64,000 nt of DNA from Lumbricus rubellus. Its lineage: Eukaryota; Annelida; Clitellata; Crassiclitellata; Lumbricidae. Positions 43,041 through 53,402 of the stretch are shown one piece after another; the stretch's first letter is position 1; each line of letters begins with the position of its first letter. Under the pieces are notes generated by a model, which made no database searches, was not told the DNA's origin, and saw nothing but the letters and a program-made list of their open reading frames with translations. The stretch is from the NCBI GenBank assembly GCA_945859605.1, contig OX243824.1, positions 2,132,078-2,196,077 on the forward strand, in the 5' to 3' direction. Both the position numbers and the translations under genes were made by a program.

Positions 43041-45104
43041 CTATTTACTTTTTGTTTCTCGACAAATTTCTGCAATGGAAGTAGTCTTTATCGCTTCTTT
43101 CTGTATGGTGAACTGCGGCGTACACTTCATTACCGACTTCACTTCTGTTTCACGATCGTCCGATTCTTCAAACTGGTCTGGTGCATTCATCACTTGTATC
43201 TGGTTTACTCGAAGATTTTCTGCACTTCTGCTAAAGTTCTTCCTCAGATTTGCCGCTCCTGGTGCTTGGCAATGTTTTATTAGGTGTTTGTCAGAATGAC
43301 AGTTGTGGCAACGTTTCTTTATAAAACTTCTTTGCTCATTGTTCTCCCACTTGTTGTACGGCGTGTATGATGCATTACTTTCTGTTGGGCGTCCCAGCGG
43401 CGGAGTTCGATTGTAGGCTTGTTTGTCCCACGTTGACTCTTTCTTATCTTGCCAATACTGCTTTCCAGAATAATTATCTTTCTTTGCATCATTACTCTTG
43501 GCTTGGCTTCCGGTGTCTTTGCTATCCTTGTTCCACTTGAATGGCTTTGAGCTATTTCCCCATGCTTCAAATTTCGGTTTGTCTTGGAACATCACACCAA
43601 TCCGATTGTTTACATGTATGTCTGCGAGGTCTGCAACATTACTAGCTTCCAAGCATTCTGTGCCCTCTTTTGCTAAGACAAACTGCAGTGGACCTGGTGG
43701 TAAACATTCTTTCAGCTTATCCGCCACTAACAAATCAAACAGCTTCTCGTAGTCTTTGTCCACTCGTCTACTCCGGACATAATAATTCAACAGGTTCTTC
43801 AGCCTAGCCGTGAACATCGTAAACGTTTCTTCGGCTGTCTTCTTGGCATCTGCAAACCTTGACCTGTACTCACGAGCTGTTAACTTGAATTCCTTCAACA
43901 AATGCTCTTTCACTGCATCGTATTTATCTAAATTCTCAAATGACAATCGATTCAATACCGTTCGCGCTCTCGGGGTCATCAATGGCAACAACAATTTCAC
44001 CCAGTACTGCTTTTCCACAGCGAAGCTATTTAATGCATTTTCAACTGTTTCAAAATATAATGGCACTTCCATCATATCATACGGCATCTTCGGTAACACA
44101 TGCTTCATTGCGTCACCTATCTTCTTAATCTTGGACACCATTGTCTCACTTTCTCTGAGCCTAATCTGTTCTGACACTTCTCGGCTCTTACGATCATCTT
44201 CGTCTCTCTTCTTCAGTCGATCTTGATCTTCGATTCTCCGCAGTTCTTCCTGTTCTATCTTCTGTTGTAATAGTTCTAACTGCTTTCTGCGTTCTTCCTT
44301 TTCAATAGCCATTTCTTTAAGTTGAGCCTCCTTGATAGCAAGTTTCTTTTGTTCTAACTGCATCTGCTCTTCTCTTTCTCTTTCTGCTTTTTCCAAACTG
44401 TCTTTTCCGGCTTGAAATTCTTCCTGACGAATTTCTTCTGCTCTCTCCAGTTCCTGTAAACGCATCTTTTCCTTTTCTTCCTCGCGAGCCTTTTTGTCCT
44501 CAATCTGTTGTCTCCGTATTTCTTCATCGCTTTTCCTTGCTTTTTCATATTCTATCATCAACTCCATCCTTCTTCGTTCTGATTCGTCACGATCTATTCT
44601 CATTTGTTCTAATTGTATCTGGAACTGCTGCTTCTGCATGTCTATCTCTTGTTGTCGCAATTCTTTCTCTTCCTGTCTGCGCTGCTCTTCTTTCTCTTTC
44701 TTTTCTTGTTTACGCTCTTTCTCCTCTTGTTTACGCTCTTTCTCCTCTTGTTTACGCTCTTTCTCCTCTTGTCTGCGCTGCTCTTCTTTCTGCTTCTCTT
44801 CTTGGCGACGTTCTTTCTCTTCGTGGCACCGTCGCTCTTCTTTCTCCTTCTCTTCTTGGCGACGTTCTTTCTCTTCCTGTCTACTCATCATCATGAGTTG
44901 TAGCAACGCCTCTATAGACATAGGTGGCTGTGGATTCTCCACTGGCTTCTCTTCAGTACCACCTACAGCACCTTCTTCTTCAGCGTTTTTTTTCGCCCAA
45001 ACTTCCGCCAAAGTTCTCATCAAACTTTCCCTCGACATCTGTCCGACTTCTTCTGCATCTAAACCTGCTTCGATTAATAATTTTATTATTCTTTCGGAAG
45101 CCAT
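43041..45104 (-). CDS. gag of the Ty3/gypsy element
   Basis: About 687 residues. Start taken at MASERIIKLLIEAG (ATG at 45102-45104): the upstream in-frame extension to 45242 is MITE sequence. Order: N-terminal region; a very long charged coiled coil built on repeated EEKERRQEEKE-type units (about residues 65-310); a capsid-like, SCAN-resembling domain (WVKLLLPLMTPRARTVLNRL to CLPPGPLQFVL); and a CCHC zinc knuckle, CHNCHSDKHLIKHC, near the C-terminus. It ends at TAG (43041-43043), immediately followed by GAG. It should form the particle and package RNA. The frame is intact. Confidence 0.85.
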   Translation of the reverse strand: MASERIIKLLIEAGLDAEEVGQMSRESLMRTLAEVWAKKNAEEEGAVGGTEEKPVENPQPPMSIEALLQLMMMSRQEEKERRQEEKEKEERRCHEEKERRQEEKQKEEQRRQEEKERKQEEKERKQEEKERKQEKKEKEEQRRQEEKELRQQEIDMQKQQFQIQLEQMRIDRDESERRRMELMIEYEKARKSDEEIRRQQIEDKKAREEEKEKMRLQELERAEEIRQEEFQAGKDSLEKAEREREEQMQLEQKKLAIKEAQLKEMAIEKEERRKQLELLQQKIEQEELRRIEDQDRLKKRDEDDRKSREVSEQIRLRESETMVSKIKKIGDAMKHVLPKMPYDMMEVPLYFETVENALNSFAVEKQYWVKLLLPLMTPRARTVLNRLSFENLDKYDAVKEHLLKEFKLTAREYRSRFADAKKTAEETFTMFTARLKNLLNYYVRSRRVDKDYEKLFDLLVADKLKECLPPGPLQFVLAKEGTECLEASNVADLADIHVNNRIGVMFQDKPKFEAWGNSSKPFKWNKDSKDTGSQAKSNDAKKDNYSGKQYWQDKKESTWDKQAYNRTPPLGRPTESNASYTPYNKWENNEQRSFIKKRCHNCHSDKHLIKHCQAPGAANLRKNFSRSAENLRVNQIQVMNAPDQFEESDDRETEVKSVMKCTPQFTIQKEAIKTTSIAEICRETKSK

Positions 45105-45108
45105 CTTC

Positions 45109-46040
45109 TTAACCCTTATAGGGTCACCGGGGGGTAAAAAATACCCCCAGCTCGGTTTTTCACGGAATAATTTTTCCCTGAAAATAGTTGAAGAAATCGC
45201 TTTTGTGACTTTTCCTAGATATGTTTTATGCACAGAATGCATCCAGTTTTATTATTTATCCATGCACCCACATCAGCAAAAAAGTACGAAAATGCACCAC
45301 TTCGTAGCTATTTTAGTCAGGAATTCACAAACATAGCATTATGCATGCGTTACACGCGAGTGTCTGCTGTCACAATGTCTCCTTATCAGTATCTGAACAT
45401 TATATAGTATCATTCATTCAAGTATTTATATAGCGCCTCTTCAAGGAAACTACTCAGAGGCGCCCCCTACTCCAGCACGGACAAATAGAAACATATGTCA
45501 TGATTAGTGTCGTTTTATATATAGAAATCGTTTTGGTTTCATAAAATTAGGATGAATAAATGAAATTGTCTACAGCAAATCACGTGAAGTTAACAAGTGT
45601 AGCATCAATTTAGACCCTGAGCTCATGTTTCTAATGCACATATGACTTCACTGATAGCCATTTTAATATTCTGGCCGCCATTTTGTCCGCCATTTTGATT
45701 TTCGTGCAGTGCCACATATGTGAATTTGGTTCCATTGCATTCCTTGACCTCGAAAATGTTGATTTAGACTCTGAAATCATGTTTCCATTGCATACATAAC
45801 TTCACTTATAACCATTTAAGACTATGGCGGCCATTTTGTCCGCCATTTTGACTTTCCTGCAGTGCTGCATATGTTTCTTTGTTCCAGTGCATTCCGCGAA
45901 CCTTTTATAAATAACTTCTGTTAGTTTTATACTTGAAAATTGGAGTTTATCATAGGAATCATGCGAATCACAGTGGGGTATTTTTTTACCCCCAGGTGAC
46001 CAAAATCGGTTGAGAAATTTCGTGACCCTATGAGGGTTAA
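45109..46040. mobile_element. TTAA-flanked MITE, family 4, inside the retrotransposon leader
   Basis: TTAA at 45109-45112 and 46037-46040. Ends CCCTTATAGGGTCACC and the inverted GTGACCCTATGAGGG. Subterminal palindromic motifs CGGGGGGTAAAAAATACCCCC (left) and GGGGTATTTTTTTACCCCC (right). The interior has repeated GGCCGCCATTTTGTCCGCC words. It separates the gag ATG (4 bp away) from the rest of the leader. Confidence 0.88.
45413..45491 (-). repeat. LINE 3' end inside the family-4 MITE
   Basis: ATTCATTCAAGTATTTATAT, AGCGCCTCTTCAAGG, CTCAGAGGCGCCCCC and CCAGCACGG: the same LINE tail subfamily as at 28040 and 34046, here only about 80 bp. Confidence 0.8.
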
Positions 46041-46372
46041 TAGCCGCTTGCTTTTGCTCTGTAAGTTTCTCCATCTTACTTCTTTACTTTACTGATGCTA
46101 GTCGATAAATAGTAGGCTATTCTTCAAATGTTTGCAATTGACTGACTTCAATTCTTTAAGCAAACTTCAATAGACAAGCAAGTTTTTCTACCTCGTAGTC
46201 GTTGTGTTGTCGTTTCTCACGTGTGCTCGGCTCCTCGATAAATGCACAGCGTCCGTTCCTCTGTTGATTGGATAGAATCCCTCCGTTCGTAACTTGGCAC
46301 GTAGACCCGCCGTTCGTAACTAGGATCGTTCTCCTGCAACTTGGATCGTTATCTCACCGCAACGACACCAAA
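46041..46372 (-). other. retrotransposon leader with primer-binding site
   Basis: Untranslated leader between the 5' LTR and the MITE. Just inside the LTR the minus strand reads TTTGGTGTCGTTGCGGTGAG; TGGTGTCGTTGCGG is the likely tRNA primer-binding site (tRNA not identified). Short direct repeats of CCGTTCGTAACT occur at 46278 and 46308. Confidence 0.6.
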
Positions 46373-46883
46373 TGTGATAAACTTCCTTGTGATCACCTCC
46401 TCCTATCAGTCTCTTCGGAAGCTTCTTCGTATAAGTTCGTGGTAGCATAGGCTTATCCCTAGATAACTGTTTCATTAGCTAAATGGCTAGGTAAAGAATC
46501 TACAGACTTTCACTGTTTTGTAACCAACAACGACGACGTGTTCAAGTCTTCTTATTATACTCCAAAATCCGATGTAAAGTAAAACGATCAGCAACAACAC
46601 AACAATGACTACACTTGCGTTATCATAACAACTACACGACTACTACCTTCATCAGTCTACTCTATCGCAACTCAACAACAACTATTACAGCCTATCTCAA
46701 CAGCTCTCAACACACAACACTCCTTCTTCACTTCCACTCCCTCCTTGTACACTCAACGTACGCTCGTCTAGACATCACGCGCTGTCCAGACAATCACCTG
46801 TCCAGACGCCGCGCGCCAATTTGCAGTTGGCCTACCTGCGTCGCTGTACGACAATCGTCGTGCACTGATTAAATTAGCTTACA
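46373..46883 (-). repeat. 5' LTR of the Ty3/gypsy element
   Basis: 511 bp, TGTGATAAACTTCC to AGCTTACA on the plus strand, 5-bp duplication ATGAT beyond it at 46884. Confidence 0.95.
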
Positions 46884-47561
46884 ATGATGATGACGAAACT
46901 GTTGATACTGATGAAGCCGTGACCTGAATACAAGTAAAGATTGTGATATGTTTGGCAGACAAATGCATTGCCAAAAGGATGTGCTCTGTTGCACAATGTA
47001 GGCAGCAAAAAATGTGGAATAAAAGAATACGGACACATTATGTGAGAATATTCAAGATAGTAATGACAGTTTCCTAACCAATGAGATGAGAGACATCATA
47101 ATTCGACACACAGACCCGGACTATATGTTACATGCTTACAATTTAGGTGAAGGCATATTCCATTAATTTTTGATAGATATTTTATATAAAATAGTCATAC
47201 TGACTTTGAATTTAACAGCATCTAATACTAATATTTCTAGAATTGTGATTTCTTTATTTGATTTTCCAAATTTTATAGATAGACAGTTATTGAGTCCATG
47301 AAACAGGTCTGACAAACCGTCGCAATTAATGTTACTAAACATGAAGAGGGGTCTAGTCTAAAATTCATCATAAAAACCATTTATCTTGCATAGAGAGACT
47401 GATACATTGTTGTTTTTAGTCATTCTGACATCATCCTACAAAATTGGCATATAAAAAACACTATTACCTATGAAAAACCTACATTTAAACGGGGGGTCTG
47501 GCCAGACCCCCCCCCCTTGTTCAAATTAAGTTGGATTTTCGCTTGTTCGGATGAGGGTTAA

Positions 47562-48038
47562 TGTTGCGCGGCGTATTGCTTTCTGGACCACCGTTTTTGA
47601 CGGGTTTCAATTGTTTGAAATATCACCGACGTGCATTCAACTCGGGTCATCTGATCGGTAGTCGTTATGCTCAGCGGTTCGGGGCCAAAACGTCGCTCTT
47701 CAACTCTGACGCATCATGTCTTCATTTTTGAAATGGTCCGTCCTTTTGGAGCAGTCTACCATTGCATCTGCTTATCATTGTCTTTAGACATTGTGCAGCA
47801 CAAACAAAATTGTGCATACTATGCCAATCAGAATGACAAGGACGTACCGTATATTTAGAAAGTATGAGATACCGTCCTTGTTGTTCTGAATAGACGTATT
47901 ATAATGCCTATATAATTATTCACGTGAAGGTGATTAACTCACTTTAATAACTCGTTGTGATCTTAGGTTTGTCTAACATTGCCATCACGGTTTTGAAAAG
48001 TATTACAAGAACTTAACAACGGCCGTACGAAAATTCTC
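47562..48038. other. intergenic with a relic of the 20049-type element
   Basis: At 47830-47893, AATGACAAGGACGTACCGTA and, inverted, GATACCGTCCTTGTTGTTCTG with TGAATAGACG: two ends of the 20049-21354 family nearly back to back. No gene seen. Confidence 0.55.
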
Positions 48039-48078
48039 AGGTTTATGTATTATATAATTATCGAGTTAAAGGTGTTTA
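48039..48078 (-). promoter_or_regulatory. PSE-TATA-like module
   Basis: Minus-strand CTTAAACACCTTTAACTCG core, CACC at 48074; CATAAACC begins at 48047, 27 nt on. Confidence 0.45.
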
Positions 48079-48699
48079 AGATTATTTTGTGTGCACATTC
48101 GTTTAACCAAAAAACAACAAAACGCTGTATGTACCGTTCAATAATACACAGTATACATCTACTTATTGCTTGTGGTTCAGTTTGTTTGTAAACGTTTTTA
48201 TATAACATTCGTGGGATGAAGTGTATCGAGTCTTCATTAGGGAGGGTGAAATTTTGATCCATTTGTTGAAAGTTATATATTTAATCTAGCTGCTGTGCGA
48301 AGAGATTTCAGAGGACGTGAAGTTCGTTTACATTACGTCATTACATTACGTTCATGTGCATTACGTCATTCTAGGGATAAATAATAATTATGACCATATC
48401 TCTTGTTATTGTCTGTAACTCTTTCATGGAGTATATCTGTGTGTACTGATGGTTCTGCATGCTGGATGTTTTTGAGGCAGAATAAATTTAAAAAATTTAA
48501 TTTAATTTAGTTAGTTAATTTAATATAACGCGTTGCAGTGACTGGTGACGACATCTTACGGCTGCCAATATCTCTAGCTGTCATAGACTCGCTTATTTAG
48601 ATCGGTCAGAGAGTCGTTAATTCATCATGCTTTTATGAGTAACCCAGACTAGTGCTTTTGTGGATTTTAAAACATGCCTGCAGTGATTAGTCGCTAAAA

Positions 48700-48990
48700 T
48701 ATACATTCATTCATTCATTCATTCATTCATTCATTCATTCAGAGCATTTACATAGCGCCCCTTCAAGAAACTACTCAGAGGCGCTCCCAGCCCAACCACG
48801 AACAAAGAAAAAAGACTTGAGGGACTTGTAGAACGCAGCCGGATGGACCACAAGTAGTGAACGAAGCGAGAGCGGGAGGTCGTTCCAGACAGTAGGTCCC
48901 ACGATCGAGAAAGCACGGCACTGCTTAATAGCCAAGCGAGCACAAAATACATAGTGCACAAAAACCTTTCCATATTGACGAATTAGAGGA
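48700..48990 (-). pseudogene. CR1/L2-like LINE ORF2 C-terminus with full 3' tail
   Basis: The minus frame reads CRAFSIVGPTVWNDLPLSLR, continues through AAFYKSLKSFFFVRG and ends WAGSASE. The 3' UTR is only the shared tail (GGGAGCGCCTCTGAGTAG, GGGGCGCTATGTAAATGCTC) and (GAAT)n at 48703-48740. This copy shows best how the tail joins the ORF. Confidence 0.88.
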
Positions 48991-49097
48991 AACCACAAAA
49001 TAATATCTTAATACGCAAGATATTAATTATGAATCTCGTTCTGACGTTCATCAAATTGTTGATAGCATTATTTTGTGGTTTAAAAACTGTTTCGCGC

Positions 49098-49137
49098 TGG
49101 ACACCTTAAAATAGCTAGAAAAACTCATTATAATAAA
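49098..49137 (+). promoter_or_regulatory. PSE-TATA-like module
   Basis: GCTGGACACCTTAAAATAG core, CACC at 49102; TATAATAAATG begins at 49129, 27 nt on. Confidence 0.5.
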
Positions 49138-49375
49138 TGCAGTTCCACTTTAGCATTACTGTTGTCAGTTTCCGTTTAAGCAAGATGTTAATGTTATTGT
49201 CAGAGAGCAATGCTATTATTGGAACGACTTCTGAGGATCTAAACTTCTAAAGAATGTGCATTATTCTATGTCATATATTTTATGAGCGGTGTGTACTGTT
49301 CGAATAGTTTATATGTTTGCTTGAACAGCGATATCAGTCGCAAGATTTTGCAGAGGTTGACTTACATGTATTATG

Positions 49376-50225
49376 ACTCACCGTCAGTCTAAAGAAAACA
49401 GAAGTCATGTTGCAGACAGAGAACAGGACTAACAGCACTCCCCCAGTCATCACAGTGAATGGTGCGACTCTAAAAGCGGTAGACAAGTTCTGCTACCTCG
49501 GCAGCATCCTCTCTAATGCTGCAAACATTGACGAGGAGATTGTTGCTCGGCTGGCTAAGGCAAGCGCTGCATTTGGAGGACTCTCGCGACGACTGTGGAA
49601 CAACCATGGCATCCACCTGGCCACCAAGATCGCAGTCTACAGAGCAGTTGTGCTGACGACGCTTCTCTATGGATGCGAGTCATGGACACCATATCGCAGG
49701 CACATCGCTCAGCTTGACCGATTTCATATGAGATGCCTTCGAAGAATAGCACGTATACGATGGCAGGACTTGCTTCCCAACACGGCGGTCCTTGAGTGCT
49801 GTGGCATCACGGGCATCGAGGCCATGCTAACAGCAGCACAGCTCCGCTGGACTGGCCACGTTGTACGCATGGCCGACTCACGGATCCCGAAACAAGTCCT
49901 CTACGGTCAGCTTGCACAGGGCACCCGGGCACAGGGAGGCCAATACAAGCGTTATAAAGACATCCTGAAAGCCAACCTGAAAAAGTGCAGCATATCGGCT
50001 ACCGATCTGGAAGGACTAGCAGCAGATCGCTCGGAATGGCGCGGTACATGCAACGAAGCGACAGAGACATTTGAACTCCAAAGGATAGTGCAGCTCAAGC
50101 AAAAACGGCAGCGGCGTAAAGCAAAGAAACAACGTGCTGAATGTGACCAGACTTGACAGTCCAGGACTGGAACTTTAATCACGACGTGAGATCCGTCGCA
50201 TCGACGGCTCAGTCCATCATCATCA
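49376..50225 (+). pseudogene. LINE reverse transcriptase C-terminal fragment
   Basis: Open for about 260 codons: SLKKTEVMLQTENR, VDKFCYLGSILS, ATKIAVYRAVVLTTLLYGCE, HMRCLRRIARIRWQDLLPNT and LRWTGHVVRM are the standard order of the post-catalytic region of RTE/Jockey-type non-LTR elements. It stops at TGA near 50154; a short 3' UTR and a (CAT)n tail follow near 50213. 5' truncated, so without its catalytic domain it is dead, though this fragment's frame is unbroken. Confidence 0.85.
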
Positions 50226-50596
50226 TTATTATAGATTCAGTTATTAGTTATTATTGGTTTTAAGCGTCCCGAATAGTCACTATAATGATCTTTTCGGTGA
50301 TTTCTAAAGCTCCACTAAACTGCATCGAACGCTAATATCATCCGTCATAGTCAATGAATAATGAATATAACCAAAACAAAGAGTTGGCCAATATTATAAA
50401 CGTCAACTGTTTAACCCTATGACGCACACCTTCCGCGCCAACGCATTTAGCACACCTGGGGTCCAATGGACCCCACCGATAACATGGGTTGAAATTATAT
50501 CAATTAGATAGACCTTGAGAATGAACGACTTAAATGTATGTTGTACATAGCACATGCACTCATGGAACATGTTTGGGTCAATATGTAGGCCAAAAA

Positions 50597-50975
50597 TTAA
50601 CCCTCTAGGGCTGCCAAGGGGGGCCGGTGGTATCCCCCTGTTAAGTTTTCTCACCATCAAACATTTCTCGTATGGAATAAAATTTTGACATTTTAAGTAC
50701 TTGCAGGGGGTTCATTTACACACATTTTGATGTAAGATTTGTGATGATACCCCATACCGTTCAAAAGTTATACCCGATGTACCCTAGGTACCAAGAGGGG
50801 GGGGGGGTGGAAACCACCAACTTAGGTTAACGACTGTAATATTTGATCCGTCATTTATTATGAAGAAGAAACATTCTGCCCCTTCATAGAGGGAATGTAG
50901 GGCTACATTGTCATGCTAAATAAATAGTCTTTTCATAACCGGAAGTGCTCAAAATAAATTAAAATTTGTGAGAAA
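50597..50975. mobile_element. TTAA MITE family 1, truncated, inside the family-5 MITE
   Basis: TTAA plus CCCTCTAGGGCTGCCA, then the family-1 interior (CGGAAGTGCTCAAAATAAAT) until about 50975; the far end is missing. Confidence 0.7.
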
Positions 50976-51069
50976 TGGTGATTTTCATACAAAATTTCCT
51001 AGCGAGAATTTCTACCTTGTTCAATAATTTTGACCAGTGGCGCAGCCAAAAAACACTAGGAGTTGCCAT

Positions 51070-51790
51070 TTGTATGTATGTATGTACATGTATGTATGAA
51101 TGTATGCATGTATGTATGTATGTATGTATGTATGTATGTATGTATGTATGTATGTATGTATGTGTGTGCATGCATGTATGCGTGCATGTAGGTATGTATG
51201 TATGCATTACGCATGCATATGTATCTGTGTATGTATGCATTCATGTATGCATATATGTATGCATGTATGTACGTATGTGCGTACATACGTATGCAAGAAT
51301 GTGTGTATGTATGTATGTATGAATGTTTGCATACTGTATGTTTGTAAGGATTTATGTACGTGTTTTTGTTTGTATTTATTTATGCGTGTATATATGTGTG
51401 TACGTACGTAATCTATTCAGGCACTATTGTATGCATATGACTATGTAGGTAAGCCTATGTATGCTTGTATGTACAAATGTGCAGTGTATGTGCATGTATG
51501 TATGTGTGTATGTATGTAAATATGCATGTATCTATGTATGTATGTGTGTATGTTCGTAAACATGCATACATGCACATATACATACGTACATGCATACATA
51601 CATAAGTACATACATACATACATACTCATACAAGCATACATACATACATATAATCATATAGATATACAACATACATGCATACATGCATGCATACATGCAT
51701 GCATGCACACACATATATACAATACATACATTAATTAATATATACAATCGTACATGCACATACACACATATATACATACATACATACTAC
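51070..51790. repeat. strand-switching TATG / CATA microsatellite
   Basis: (TATG)n with GTATGCATG variants from about 51070 to 51550; from about 51560 to 51785 the same repeat runs in the opposite orientation, (CATA)n. The halves are complementary and can pair. All frames through it (MYVCMYVC, YIHTYIHT) are artefacts. Confidence 0.93.
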
Positions 51791-52204
51791 AGTTACTACA
51801 CTGTATCTAAGTATAAACCCAGGGACGGGGGGTAATGGCGGGGCGGGGGTATTGTCCCACTGTGGGTAATGTCGAGGGGCAATGGGAAGAGTAATGGCAT
51901 GGGTTATGGGCCGGGGGTATATCCTGTTCCCCTGATGCTATAGTCGATGCAGCATGGATCTATCAATGCTGAAGCCTGGGGTCCGTTGGACCCCAGGTGT
52001 GCTAAATGTGCCCTAGGTGTCTTTCTCAATTTTTTTCAAATCAACCAGGGGCGCTAAAGTCTCCCAACTTTTTTGTACATGTAGGGAGATGAATTGTTGA
52101 GGAATTTGAATTATTTCAGATTTTTACTATTCATATCAAAAAAGATATTCAAGATATCGCACCTCTGGGGTCCGATGGACCCCAGGTGTGCGTTATAGGG
52201 TTAA

Positions 52205-52373
52205 CAACAGACGTTTCTTGTGAAAATTAAAGACGAATTAGTTAGAATTAGGTAGAATGATGAAAATTCAAGATGTGGAATATAACTATGCTTCATTAAG
52301 TAATTCGTGACGTTTATTCAGGGAGGCTAAATGATGTCAAATATCTGTAAAATGCTCATAGAGGATATCAACG

Positions 52374-52377
<4 letters not shown>
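52205..52377. other. intergenic, nothing recognised
   Basis: Short AT-rich stretch between the family-5 MITE and an AT microsatellite. Confidence 0.4.

Positions 52378-52443
<66 letters not shown>
52378..52443. repeat. (AT)n microsatellite
   Basis: About 66 bp uninterrupted AT. Confidence 0.95.
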
Positions 52444-52447
<4 letters not shown>

Positions 52448-52465
52448 ATATATATAATACTAGAC

Positions 52466-52952
52466 GTCCTCTATAGAATGACATAATTTATTTATCTTAA
52501 AAAATAATTTATGAATAATTTTTATTAGGAAGAACATGAAAATTTTATGAAAATAAAACACTTTTATTTATATTTTTATTTATTTTGAGCACTTCCGATT
52601 GTCCAAAGACAGCTCACTGAGCATGGAAATGTAGCCCCACATTCCCTCTACAGAATGGTGTAATTTGTGACTCTTCATGTCAAAGGACGGATAAGATACA
52701 GCCGATAATCTAAGGGGGGGGGGTAAGGGGGGGTGGTATCCACCTCCTCCTCTGGTGCCTCGGTTATATCGGGTATAACTTTTGAATGGTATGGTATAAT
52801 ATTATCATCACACATTTTAGCTCAAAATGTGTGCAAATGAATCCTCTACAGCTACCTAAAACGTCAAAACTTTATTCCAAACGAAAAAAGTTTGATTTAG
52901 GAAAAGCCTGGGGGTGGATACCACCCCCCCCCTGGTAGCCCGAGGGTTAATA
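52466..52952. mobile_element. TTAA MITE family 1, right half only
   Basis: Starts in the middle of the family-1 interior (CTCTATAGAATGACATAATT) and ends TGGTAGCCCGAGGG-TTAA. The left half is missing; the AT microsatellite adjoins the break. Confidence 0.8.
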
Positions 52953-53099
52953 GAAGAACTGTCGCAACACTCGTCTTGAATTTAGAAATGTTACGAACAT
53001 TAATTACTTATACTGTTAGAGCTATGCGTTGCAAAGGTGTTGGTAAAGTTCGTAAATCAATAAGCGCTCAGTGTTTCAACGACACCTGTACAGTTGTGT

Positions 53100-53260
53100 C
53101 ATCAGCGTCATCATCGTGAATCGTATAGGCCTAAGCTCATCATCGTCCGTGAGTGTCCGACGGAAATATCACCGTGTTATTTCCACTGTTCCAGTGCGAT
53201 GTGGCTAAGCTTTTGCAGTAATCATGCTCACCATCAGTGGGTTAAAACATCCGCTCTATT
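53100..53260. repeat. duplicated unit related to 54140-54260 and 24390-24560
   Basis: CATCATCG words, GTGAGTGTCCGACGG, CCGTGTTATTTCCACT and GCGATGTGGCTAAGC. A preceding TTTCAACGACACCT is shared with 54120. Confidence 0.5.
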
Positions 53261-53362
53261 TTGAGCGCCCCCTTTTGTTTCGTCAGTCCATCATTCCAAA
53301 CACCAATTCAGCAACAGGATGTCATCAAGGTCAGGATTCTGCTACTATCGCACAGTTCTGTT

Positions 53363-53402
53363 TGAACACCTTTTAATCCGGTTTAATTGATGCTATATTT
53401 AT
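53363..53402 (+). promoter_or_regulatory. PSE-TATA-like module
   Basis: TTGAACACCTTTTAATCCGG core, CACC at 53367; TATATTTATT begins at 53394, 27 nt on. A perfect hairpin, AACTTT-TCGG-AAAGTT, follows at about 53447. Confidence 0.55.

Larger units (their letters stand above)
39719..46883 (-). mobile_element. Ty3/gypsy LTR retrotransposon, Gmr1-like order, defective
   Basis: A 7,165-bp element read on the minus strand: 5' LTR 46373-46883, leader, gag, protease, integrase remnant, RT, RNase H, 3' LTR 39719-40229. It is flanked by a 5-bp duplication ATGAT (39714-39718, 46884-46888). Integrase sequence lies upstream of RT, the reverse of most Ty3/gypsy elements and as described for the Gmr1-like deuterostome group. 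Gag, protease and RT/RNase H share one frame, broken by a TAG at the gag-pol junction and a TAA inside RT. The integrase core is missing, and a MITE sits in the leader. The near-identical LTRs (two differences seen in 511 bp) indicate a recent insertion. Confidence 0.9.
39350..47561. mobile_element. TTAA-flanked piggyBac-like element, family 3, split by an LTR retrotransposon
   Basis: TTAA at 39350-39353 and 47558-47561. Left end CCCTAATCCGAACAAG, right end CTTGTTCGGATGAGGG; both carry the subterminal palindrome GGGGTCTGGCCAGACCCC. Without the insertion it is about 1.04 kb. The sequence either side of the insertion reads as one acidic Asp/Glu-rich + frame (EIEDDDEHDDETGLYSEDD continuing DDETVDTDEA), like the acidic N-terminus of piggyBac-type transposases; this is suggestive only. 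Confidence 0.75.
50411..52204. mobile_element. TTAA-flanked MITE, family 5, with two internal disruptions
   Basis: TTAA at 50411-50414 and 52201-52204. Ends CCCTATGACGCACACC and GGTGTGCGTTATAGGG. Subterminal palindromes GGGGTCCAATGGACCCC (left) and GGGGTCCGATGGACCCC (right), with a third, GGGGTCCGTTGGACCCC, at 51979. It contains a partial family-1 MITE (50597-50975) and a roughly 700-bp TATG/CATA microsatellite. Confidence 0.8.

Noticed and set aside
44494..45336. 280-codon plus-strand frame opposite gag
   Set aside because: Antisense of the Glu/Arg/Lys repeat region of gag; Ser/Cys/Phe low-complexity only.
51056..51777. Frames of MYVC/HTYI type
   Set aside because: Pure translation of the TATG/CATA microsatellite.
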